DNA of 16,238 nucleotides from an uncultured Clostridia bacterium (GTDB taxonomy: Bacteria; Bacillota; Clostridia; Christensenellales; Pumilibacteraceae), in contig CANPYH010000019.1 in NCBI GenBank assembly GCA_947588325.1, forward strand, positions 1 to 16,238, read 5' to 3'. A program made the translations under genes and the position numbers. Each line of letters begins with the position of its first letter. Position 1 is the first letter of the stretch. Below the pieces are notes generated by a model. That model was given only the letters and a program-made list of their open reading frames with translations, was not told where the DNA came from and ran no database searches. This document shows positions 1-5,710 of the stretch, in pieces.

Positions 1-473
1 TCCAGCTGACTACGCAGGTAGCGGGCAGAGCGGGCAGAGCGAGCCGAAAGGGTAAGGTTATTTTACAGACCTTTGCTCCCAATCACTATGTGTATAACTT
101 CGTCCGCACCGGCGATTACAAGGGCTTTTACGAGAAGGAAATCAATCTCCGCGAAGTAACTAAATATCCTCCCTTTGCTACGATAATAAGGGTTTTGGTA
201 AGCGGCGAGGACGAAACGCGGGCGGCTGGAGTGCTTAAAGGGATATACGAGAGAATAACGGCGCTAAAAGACGCCAACCCGAATAAGTTTATTTATCTCG
301 CGTATATGCGCGCTCCGCTCAAGAAGATTATGGACGAATATCGTATGCAAATCCTCGTGCGGCTGACTAACGATTCGGACGAAATAACGGACAAAATATT
401 CGAAGCTGTGGAAGAGTGCAGGGTGCAGAAAGTTACGGCTTATGCGGAAATTAACCCCATCAAACTTTCCTGA
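1..473 (+). CDS. priA: Primosomal replication-restart helicase PriA, C-terminal part (5' end outside window)
   Basis: The reading frame is open from base 3 to the TGA at 471-473, giving the last 156 residues of a protein whose beginning lies upstream. It opens inside helicase motif VI (TTQVAGRAGR, residues 3-12 of the visible part). Next come ILQTFAPNHY, REVTKYPPF, RAPLKKIMDEYRMQIL and the terminal AEINPIKL, the usual order of the PriA C-terminal helicase lobe and C-terminal domain. PriA is a superfamily 2 3'-5' DNA helicase that binds abandoned forks and recruits the replicative helicase loader. The zinc-binding cysteines and Walker motifs would lie upstream and cannot be checked. An internal GTG at 90 is not a start, since conserved PriA sequence continues upstream of it. 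It sits 12 nt before def, as in Bacillus, so the two are probably co-transcribed. Confidence 0.95.
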   Translation, partial: QLTTQVAGRAGRASRKGKVILQTFAPNHYVYNFVRTGDYKGFYEKEINLREVTKYPPFATIIRVLVSGEDETRAAGVLKGIYERITALKDANPNKFIYLAYMRAPLKKIMDEYRMQILVRLTNDSDEITDKIFEAVEECRVQKVTAYAEINPIKLS

Positions 474-485
474 AAGGACATACTT

Positions 486-932
486 ATGGCAAAAAGAACG
501 GTAGTGAAAATCGGCGACGAAATACTTCGCATGAAGTGCAAAGAGGTGACGGAGTTCAACTCCCGTCTCGCAGTGCTGTTGGACGACATGAAAGAGACCA
601 TGATTGCCGAGGACGGAGTAGGACTTGCCGCTCCGCAGATCGGCGTGTTAAGGCGCGTTGCGGTCATAAGCCCTAACGGCAAGGACTTTTACGAGTTTGT
701 CAACCCCGTCATAGTCAAAGCGGAGGGGAAGCAAAAGTGCAACGAAGGCTGCCTGAGCGTCCCCGGTATTCGGGGCAAAGTCGAACGTCCGAAGAAAATC
801 GAAGTACGCTACTTCGACAGACACGGCGACGAATATATTATGCAAGCCGAAGGATTTCTCGCTAACATCTGTTGTCACGAGTTCGATCACCTCGACGGAA
901 TACTCTTTATAGATAAAATGAACAGGGAATAG
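486..932 (+). CDS. def: Peptide deformylase
   Basis: A 148-residue metalloenzyme that removes the formyl group from the N-terminal methionine of nascent proteins in the cytoplasm. All three signature motifs are intact: GVGLAAPQIG (residues 44-53), EGCLSVPG (87-94, with metal ligand Cys89) and HEFDH (131-135, the HExxH metal ligands and catalytic Glu). The length is that of a compact deformylase, and the sequence ends soon after the HEFDHLDG helix. The start is fixed by AAAGGA at 473-478, 7 nt before the ATG. It lies between priA and fmt, and its partner Fmt begins 4 nt after its stop, so formylation and deformylation are co-expressed. Nothing is missing or odd. The reverse-strand open frame overlapping it has no motif support. 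Confidence 0.97.
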   Translation: MAKRTVVKIGDEILRMKCKEVTEFNSRLAVLLDDMKETMIAEDGVGLAAPQIGVLRRVAVISPNGKDFYEFVNPVIVKAEGKQKCNEGCLSVPGIRGKVERPKKIEVRYFDRHGDEYIMQAEGFLANICCHEFDHLDGILFIDKMNRE

Positions 933-936
933 AAGA

Positions 937-1857
937 ATGCGCGTAGTTTTCATGGGTACACCTAATTTCGCATTATACTCGCTGGACGCATTGTGTCGCG
1001 AAGGACACGACGTGTTGGCAGTAGTTACGCAACCCGACAGACCCGCTAACCGCGGAACCGTCGTTTTTTCGCCTGTGAAAAAGTACGCCCTGGAACATAA
1101 TATTCCCGTATTGCAATATGCCAAAGTCAGTAAAGAGGGGGTAGATGAGCTGACGGCTCTCGGAGCGGATATATTTATAACCGCCGCATACGGACAAATT
1201 TTGAGCCGCGCCATACTCGATATTCCCCCTCGCGGAGTTATTAACGTTCACGCGTCTTTGCTTCCCAAATACCGCGGTAGCTCTCCCATACAATGGGCGA
1301 TTATTAAAGGAGAAAAACAGACGGGAATAACCATCATGCAGACTGCAGAAGGGCTGGACTGCGGAGATATACTGCTGCAAAAGACGATAGATATTGCGCA
1401 GGACGATACGGCGGCAACCCTTTTCGACAAGCTCGGTAAGCTCGGCGCCGCCGCACTTATCGAATATCTCGGGCAAATCCAAAGCGGCGGGGAAATAACG
1501 CCCAGGCCGCAGGACGAGAGCCAAGCCTCATATTATCCCATGCTCAAAAAGTCTGACGGACTTATCGACTGGAGCGAAAGCGCGGAGAGTATATGTAATA
1601 AAGTGCGCGGGGTAACTCCCTGGCCGGGGGCGTACACTCGCCGCGGGGAAAGCACTCTCAAACTTTTCGGCGTTACCCCGAGCGGTGAAGTCGGACAGTG
1701 CGGAGAAGTGCTCCGCGCAGATAAGAACGGAGTTGTTATCGGCTGCGGGGACGGCAGCGTATCGGTCGGCGAATTACAAGCCGAAGGGAAGCGGAGAATG
1801 ACCGCCGCGGAATTTATAAACGGCAGCAGACTTAAAGTCGGGGAGGTGCTCGGGTGA
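937..1857 (+). CDS. fmt: Methionyl-tRNA formyltransferase
   Basis: A 306-residue protein that transfers a formyl group from 10-formyltetrahydrofolate to Met-tRNAfMet for translation initiation. The N-terminal Rossmann domain begins MRVVFMGTPNFA. The folate site carries SLLPKYRG (107-114). Asn103, His105 and Asp141 match the Asn-His-Asp catalytic triad of Escherichia coli Fmt (106/108/144) in spacing. The C-terminal OB-like domain starts near residue 205 and includes NKVRGVTPWPGAYT, typical of the tRNA-binding part. The length is normal for the family. AGGGA at 924-928 lies 8 nt before the ATG. The gene follows def by 4 nt, and its TGA overlaps the GTG start of rsmB (GTGA), which suggests translational coupling. 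Confidence 0.97.
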   Translation: MRVVFMGTPNFALYSLDALCREGHDVLAVVTQPDRPANRGTVVFSPVKKYALEHNIPVLQYAKVSKEGVDELTALGADIFITAAYGQILSRAILDIPPRGVINVHASLLPKYRGSSPIQWAIIKGEKQTGITIMQTAEGLDCGDILLQKTIDIAQDDTAATLFDKLGKLGAAALIEYLGQIQSGGEITPRPQDESQASYYPMLKKSDGLIDWSESAESICNKVRGVTPWPGAYTRRGESTLKLFGVTPSGEVGQCGEVLRADKNGVVIGCGDGSVSVGELQAEGKRRMTAAEFINGSRLKVGEVLG

Positions 1858-3140
1858 AATACGATTTTACCGTCGAAAGAGCCGCATATAACGTGCTGAA
1901 AAGCGTGTTTAACGATCGGGCTTATTCCTCAATCGAGCTTGACCGAGTTCTTGACTTGTCTCCCGAGGGGGCGCGGGGAAAGATTACCGCGCTCGTATAC
2001 GGCGTTCTCGAAAAGAGTATTCAACTCGATTACATAATCGACGTACTTGTTAAGAAGAAGGTTAAGAGCAACATAGATGTGCTGCTTAAACTTGCGCTGT
2101 ACGAACTCCGTTTCGGCACCGAACCCGATTATGCCGTGGTGGCGAAATACGTTTCATTCGCGAAAGAACGTTTTAACGGCATACAGTCTTTTGTCAATGC
2201 CGTACTTCGCGGCTCGGGAAAGGTCGTTATTGACGAAACGCGCGACGATCCGTATTCACTTTCGATACGGTTCAGCCAACCGTTATGGCTTGTAGAAAGC
2301 CTCATTGAAGAAACGGGGAAGGAACGTGCAATTTCCATACTGTCGGCAAAGAACAAAAAAGCCACGCATATAAGGCGTAATGCCAACCGAATAAGCGAGG
2401 AAGATTTCGAGAAAATTATAGCCGCCGAAGCTGAAAATCATCGAATTGAGCGCACAAGGTATGGGTACTATGTCACACGTAGTATCATGCGCTCGCTTAA
2501 ACCAGATACTTTTACTGCGCAGTCGCTTGCTTCGATGTACGCTGTAAACATATATGCGGACGGACATAATGCCGACGCGCCAACGGTGCTTGACCTTTGT
2601 GCGGCGCCCGGGGGAAAGTCGGTATACTTAAAAGAACGTATTCCGTCGGCGAAAATAACCGCATGCGATATCCACTTTCACAGAGTACAGCTGATAAGGT
2701 CATATGCGGCGAGATTGGGCGCGGAAATTTCCGCCGAAGTAAACGACGCTGCGGAGATGAGAGAGGACTGGATAGATAAGTTCGATATCGTCATATGCGA
2801 CGTTCCCTGTTCGGGCAGCGGTCTTTTGGTATCCTCTCCCGATATACTCCTTTTCAAAAGCGAGGCGGACGTTTCGGCGCTGGGGATATTGCAGTCGGAG
2901 ATATTATCGACTGCGGCTCACTACGTCAAAGTGGGCGGGGAACTCGATTACTCAACCTGCTCACTCTTCACGCACGAAAACGAGCGGGTGATTAATAACT
3001 TCCTTGCGGCAAATGATAACTTCGAGATTGTGCCGCAAACGCTCGGTATAGGCACCGCGGTGCAGGGAATGACGAGGTTATATCCCGATACTGACGATTG
3101 CGACGGATTCTTTATCGTGAAATTGAGGCGGGTAAGGTGA
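1854..3140 (+). CDS. rsmB: 16S rRNA (cytosine-5) methyltransferase, RsmB type
   Basis: A 428-residue SAM-dependent enzyme expected to methylate a cytosine of 16S rRNA (C967 in E. coli). Residues 1 to about 125 form a NusB-like helical RNA-binding domain (ALYELRFG, FVNAVLRG). The rest is the RsmB/RsmF catalytic domain. The SAM-binding motif is LDLCAAPGGKS (246-256). The two catalytic cysteines are present: Cys319 in DVPCSG (motif IV) and Cys369 in YSTCS (motif VI). Oddities: the VQD-type motif usually found before the SAM domain reads TAQSLAS, and the usual CSGxGxLRRxPD reads CSGSGLLVSSPD. Family membership is clear, but the exact target base is inferred. The start is a GTG at 1854 overlapping the fmt stop, supported by GGGAGG at 1841-1846. 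Confidence 0.93.
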   Translation: MKYDFTVERAAYNVLKSVFNDRAYSSIELDRVLDLSPEGARGKITALVYGVLEKSIQLDYIIDVLVKKKVKSNIDVLLKLALYELRFGTEPDYAVVAKYVSFAKERFNGIQSFVNAVLRGSGKVVIDETRDDPYSLSIRFSQPLWLVESLIEETGKERAISILSAKNKKATHIRRNANRISEEDFEKIIAAEAENHRIERTRYGYYVTRSIMRSLKPDTFTAQSLASMYAVNIYADGHNADAPTVLDLCAAPGGKSVYLKERIPSAKITACDIHFHRVQLIRSYAARLGAEISAEVNDAAEMREDWIDKFDIVICDVPCSGSGLLVSSPDILLFKSEADVSALGILQSEILSTAAHYVKVGGELDYSTCSLFTHENERVINNFLAANDNFEIVPQTLGIGTAVQGMTRLYPDTDDCDGFFIVKLRRVR

Positions 3141-4162
3141 AAACGCTGTTACTCGATTTCTCACAGTCAGAACTCGAAGGGGAATTTTCTACCTTGGGGA
3201 TAGAACGATACAGAGCGGAGCAGGTGTATAAGTGGATCTCGGCAGGAACGGACTTCGACGAGATGTCCAACCTTCCCAAAAGCCTTCGCACGCTTCTTGC
3301 CGAAAAATACGATTCGGTCGGGGCCAAAATAGTCAAAGATGCGGTCTCGCGCGACGGTACGGTTAAATTCCTCTATGAACTTCGCGACGGAAAGCTGATA
3401 GAAGGCGTTTTAATGAAGTATAAATACGGCTATACTCTCTGCGCTTCAACACAGGTGGGTTGCCGAATGGGTTGCGCCTTCTGCGCTTCGGGCAGAGACG
3501 GGCTCGAGCGCAACCTCACGTCGGGAGAAATTCTCTCCGAAGTGGTGTGCGCGAATGCCTATCTCGCAAAAAGAGAGAATGCCCGAATAGGAAACGTCGT
3601 CCTGATGGGCAGCGGAGAACCACTTGATAACTATGATAATGTAACCGCCTTTTTAGATCTTCTCACTCCGTCGCAGGGGATAGGTCAGCGCGGGGTATCG
3701 CTCTCGACCTGCGGAATTACTCCAAACATACGGCGACTTGCCGACGACGGATATTCCGTCACGCTCTGCCTGTCACTGCATGCGACTACCGACGAACAGC
3801 GAAAAAAGGTTATGCCGACAGCCAATGCCTATAAAATAGAGGACATAATTTCTGCGGCAGAGTATTATTTCGGTAAGAGCGGCAGGCGGGTTATCGTTGA
3901 GTACGCCATGATGCGGGGTGTAAATATTTCGGATTCGGACGCTGTTCGGCTGCGGAACTTAACCAAGAATTTCCCCTGTCACATTAACCTGATACCGCTC
4001 AATGATACCGATTCGTCCCTTTCGGGGGTTAATAAGTCGGAGGCGCGGGCATTTTTAAGTAAACTGACCTCTCTCGGGGCTTCCGCTACAATACGCAGAT
4101 CTTTGGGAGAGGATATCGAGGGTGCTTGCGGACAGTTAAAGCGCCGATACACAAAAAAATAA
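3137..4162 (+). CDS. rlmN: Dual-specificity 23S rRNA/tRNA (adenine-C2) methyltransferase RlmN
   Basis: A 341-residue radical SAM enzyme that makes 2-methyladenosine at A2503 of 23S rRNA and at A37 of some tRNAs. The radical SAM cluster motif CxxxCxxC is Cys109-Cys113-Cys116 (CRMGCAFC). The two mechanistic cysteines are present: Cys102 in TLCASTQVGC, seven residues before the cluster like E. coli Cys118, and Cys331 in GEDIEGACGQL, matching the methyl-carrying Cys355. The usual GMGEPL motif reads GSGEPLDN here. The GTG at 3137 is preferred because it overlaps the rsmB stop (GTGA, as at fmt/rsmB) and has GAGG 8 nt upstream. A TTG at 3098 would give 13 extra, unconserved residues inside rsmB. prpC-prkC-rsgA, usual after this gene, are absent, and rpe starts 14 nt downstream. 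Confidence 0.95.
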   Translation: MKTLLLDFSQSELEGEFSTLGIERYRAEQVYKWISAGTDFDEMSNLPKSLRTLLAEKYDSVGAKIVKDAVSRDGTVKFLYELRDGKLIEGVLMKYKYGYTLCASTQVGCRMGCAFCASGRDGLERNLTSGEILSEVVCANAYLAKRENARIGNVVLMGSGEPLDNYDNVTAFLDLLTPSQGIGQRGVSLSTCGITPNIRRLADDGYSVTLCLSLHATTDEQRKKVMPTANAYKIEDIISAAEYYFGKSGRRVIVEYAMMRGVNISDSDAVRLRNLTKNFPCHINLIPLNDTDSSLSGVNKSEARAFLSKLTSLGASATIRRSLGEDIEGACGQLKRRYTKK

Positions 4163-4176
4163 CACGGAGGATAACA

Positions 4177-4830
4177 ATGTCGATCAAAGCGGCTCCGTCT
4201 ATATTAAGCGGAGATTTTTCCAAAATGGGTGAGGAAGCGGCTCGCATGCAAAGTGCGGGTGCGGATATGATACACTGCGACGTTATGGACGGTGTTTTTG
4301 TGCCCAACCTGACTTTCGGTCCGAAAATGGTTGCGGATATAAAAAAATGCGTATCCATACCAATGGACGTGCACCTCATGATAACCGAGCCCGAAAGATA
4401 TATCGGGCACTTCATTAAGAGCGGAGCGAACTACCTCTCTTTCCACGTAGAGGCTACGACCAAAGCGAAGGAAATTTTGCTTGCGATCAGATATGCGGGC
4501 GTCAAGACGGGCATAGCGATTTGCCCCGAAACGCCGCTTGGCAGCATATATGACTTGTTAGGTGATTGCGACTTTGTCGTAGTCATGGGAGTTCACCCGG
4601 GTTTCAGCGGGCAGAAGTACATACCCGACACTACCGAGCGGATCAAGACGCTTAAACGCGAAATTATCGCTCGCGGGCTGAATGTCGAAATCGAGATGGA
4701 TGGGGGAGCGAACGAGAGCAACATTGACGAGATTATTGCCGCGGGTTCGGACATAAACGTCTCGGGAAGCTGCGCATTCAATTCGCCCAATCCCGAAAAA
4801 ATCATTAAGAAATTCCAAGGTTTATGCTGA
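4177..4830 (+). CDS. rpe: Ribulose-phosphate 3-epimerase
   Basis: A 217-residue TIM-barrel enzyme interconverting ribulose 5-phosphate and xylulose 5-phosphate in the pentose phosphate pathway. The opening APSILS, HCDVMDGVFVPNLTFG (33-48) and DVHLMI (64-69) are diagnostic. The metal and catalytic residues are His33, Asp35, His66 and Asp175 (in MDGGAN). The phosphate-gripping loop reads GVHPGFSGQKY, where most family members have VNPGFGGQ, and the last loop is VSGSCAF instead of the common AGSAIF; both are mild variants. The start is fixed by GGAGG at 4166-4170, 6 nt before the ATG; upstream in-frame near-cognate starts have no such site. In Bacillus, rsgA precedes and thiN follows; neither is here. 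Confidence 0.96.
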   Translation: MSIKAAPSILSGDFSKMGEEAARMQSAGADMIHCDVMDGVFVPNLTFGPKMVADIKKCVSIPMDVHLMITEPERYIGHFIKSGANYLSFHVEATTKAKEILLAIRYAGVKTGIAICPETPLGSIYDLLGDCDFVVVMGVHPGFSGQKYIPDTTERIKTLKREIIARGLNVEIEMDGGANESNIDEIIAAGSDINVSGSCAFNSPNPEKIIKKFQGLC

Positions 4831-4884
4831 AATTTGTGTCAAATCGGGCTGATTTTGCATAAATACAGATAGGAGGGCAGTCAA

Positions 4885-4980
4885 ATGTCAAAGATAATCT
4901 GTATAAAACCGCCTGCGTTTGTCCGAGTTTTTCTTAAACTTTTCAGCCGCAAAAGACATAAAAACGACGACGGCAAGTAA
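4885..4980 (+). CDS. spoVM: Stage V sporulation protein M (SpoVM), 31-residue spore-coat anchor
   Basis: A micro-gene of 31 codons plus TAA, preceded by AGGAGGG (4871-4877) 7 nt before the ATG. It begins MSKIICIKPPAFVRVFLKLF. This matches the layout of Bacillus subtilis SpoVM (26 residues): a short hydrophobic N-terminus, then I-K-x-P-x-F, then an amphipathic helix with Lys/Arg on one face. The proline essential for curvature sensing in B. subtilis (Pro9) falls at Pro9/Pro10 here. The tail is longer and strongly charged (SRKRHKNDDGK). In B. subtilis the protein binds the convex forespore membrane and anchors SpoIVA to start coat assembly. Position is the strongest support: downstream of rpe and next to reverse-strand rpmB, where spoVM sits in Bacillus. 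Such a short gene is easily missed by automatic calling. Confidence 0.85.
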   Translation: MSKIICIKPPAFVRVFLKLFSRKRHKNDDGK

Positions 4981-5050
4981 GCCTTAAATGTTGATTCGAT
5001 CTAACCGAAATTAACAATTACATAAGTTATTAAATTATTACTTAATTTGA

Positions 5051-5089
5051 AAAAGCCTGTTTCCTATATCGGGGAAAACAGGCTTTTTT
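5051..5089 (+). terminator. Intrinsic terminator of the priA-spoVM operon
   Basis: The arms AAAAGCCTGTTT (5051-5062) and AAACAGGCTTTT (5076-5087) pair around a short loop and are followed by further T residues. This is a classical rho-independent terminator for plus-strand transcription. The A-run on the 5' side means it could also work for the opposite strand. The region between spoVM and this hairpin (4981-5050) is AT-rich with no visible gene. Confidence 0.9.
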
Positions 5090-5174
5090 GCGGTTTTGGG
5101 CAAATATTCCGACAAACGAGTAATATTTATATAATGTATGGCAGGGAAGAGAAATCAGAAAATCGGAAAGTAGT

Positions 5175-5202
5175 CAAATAAAAAAATCGGAAAATCTCCG
5201 AT
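5175..5202 (-). terminator. Second (distal) intrinsic terminator for rpmB
   Basis: The arms ATCGG (5186-5190) and CCGAT (5198-5202) form a short hairpin. Read on the minus strand it is followed by a run of T residues (the plus-strand A-run 5180-5185). It lies just beyond the main rpmB terminator and looks like a back-up site guarding against read-through into the convergent operon. The stem is only 5 bp, so it is probably weaker. The remaining 5090-5174 shows no gene or clear signal. Confidence 0.6.
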
Positions 5203-5234
5203 AAAAAATAATGTACCGACATCTCTGTCGGTAC
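5203..5234 (-). terminator. Main intrinsic terminator for rpmB
   Basis: A perfect 9-bp inverted repeat, GTACCGACA (5213-5221) and TGTCGGTAC (5226-5234), encloses a TCTC loop. On the minus strand it starts 12 nt after the rpmB stop and is followed by ATTATTTTTTAT, a T-rich tail. This fits a rho-independent terminator for the single-gene rpmB transcript. Confidence 0.85.
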
Positions 5235-5246
5235 TCATAAAGGTCA

Positions 5247-5432
5247 TCAATTTTCTTTGTTAAGCGTTCTCATGCACCGCGTGCAAACGTATACGTTCTC
5301 TGCTTTTCCGTCCACTTCAAGTTTGGTCTTATGCACGTTCGCATTGAAAGACCTGACGGTGTGTCTGTTCGAGTGGCTCACGTTCTTTCCCGCGGATCTC
5401 CCTTTACCACATATCGCACATACTTTGCTCAT
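5247..5432 (-). CDS. rpmB: 50S ribosomal protein L28, zinc-ribbon form
   Basis: A 61-residue basic protein of the large ribosomal subunit. It begins MSKVCAICGKG and contains GKNVSHSNRHTVRSFNANVH, the L28 signature. Cys5-x2-Cys8 and Cys50-x2-Cys53 form a four-cysteine zinc site, so this is the zinc-containing version. The reverse-strand ATG at 5432-5430 has a GGAGG site (plus-strand CCTCC at 5441-5445) about 8 nt upstream. A longer frame starting upstream would add 24 residues without L28 similarity and would start inside the promoter. The gene is transcribed against its neighbours, the orientation I recall for Bacillus rpmB in this neighbourhood. It has its own promoter and its own terminators, so it is monocistronic. 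Confidence 0.97.
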   Translation of the reverse strand: MSKVCAICGKGRSAGKNVSHSNRHTVRSFNANVHKTKLEVDGKAENVYVCTRCMRTLNKEN

Positions 5433-5464
5433 TCTCGTTGCCTCCGTTTTCTTTTTTCCGTAAT

Positions 5465-5493
5465 AATATACCACCCTTTGAAAAGAAATGCAA
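5465..5493 (-). promoter_or_regulatory. Sigma-A-type promoter of rpmB
   Basis: Read on the minus strand: -35 TTGCAT (plus-strand 5488-5493), a spacer of exactly 17 nt, and -10 TATATT (plus-strand 5465-5470). Transcription would start near 5458, about 25 nt before the rpmB start codon, giving a short leader that holds the ribosome binding site. Confidence 0.8.
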
Positions 5494-5572
5494 GTAAATT
5501 GCAAAAGTTTTTCAAAATAGAGGTATTTTCCACCCTCAAAGTTATTTTTTTCTTACAAAATAGGAAAAACCC

Positions 5573-5601
5573 TTGCGTTTTTAGATATTTTGAGTTAGAA
5601 T
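5573..5601 (+). promoter_or_regulatory. Sigma-A-type promoter of fakA
   Basis: TTGCGT (5573-5578), a 17-nt spacer, and TAGAAT (5596-5601). It is divergent from the rpmB promoter, with about 80 nt of AT-rich DNA between the two -35 boxes. Transcription would start near 5608, leaving a leader of about 100 nt before the preferred fakA start at 5711. Confidence 0.75.
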
Positions 5602-5632
5602 AGTCATACTCAATGTAGATTTTTTGTCGGAT

Positions 5633-5696
5633 AAGCGAATGTTCATTCGTTTTTCCCTGCCCGCTCACATGTCCCGCAGTGGGATATGCCCGGAGG
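5633..5696 (+). promoter_or_regulatory. Structured fakA leader: terminator-like hairpin plus a hairpin next to the ribosome binding site
   Basis: Two potential RNA hairpins lie in the fakA leader. The first has arms AAGCGAAT (5633-5640) and ATTCGTTT (5645-5652) with a GTTC loop and runs into TTTT, like a small intrinsic terminator. The second has arms CATGTCCC (5668-5675) and GGGATATG (5681-5688), pairing over 8 positions with one G-U around GCAGT. It ends 3 nt before the GGAGG at 5692-5696. The structures are seen in the sequence; a role in attenuation or translation control is inference. It matches no riboswitch class I recognise. Confidence 0.4.
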
Positions 5697-5710
5697 ATAT
5701 AGATACAATT

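Noticed and set aside
21..38. Tandem 9-nt repeat GCGGGCAGA in priA
   Set aside because: It encodes the conserved AGRAGR of helicase motif VI, so protein constraint explains it.
3098..3136. TTG start for rlmN at 3098
   Set aside because: It lies 43 nt inside rsmB with no good ribosome binding site. The GTG at 3137 overlaps the rsmB stop and fits the operon's pattern.
5102..5135. AAATATT/AATATTT inverted repeat and a TATAAT (5130-5135) in the spoVM-rpmB gap
   Set aside because: The repeat is AT-only and self-palindromic. The nearest -35 (TTCCGA) matches poorly and nothing recognisable follows on the plus strand, so chance in AT-rich DNA is enough.
5624..5710. TTG start at 5624 giving fakA 29 more N-terminal residues
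   Set aside because: The extra segment does not resemble FakA N-termini. The ATG at 5711 gives the normal length of about 550, and a hairpin-rich leader explains the region better, though this is not settled.
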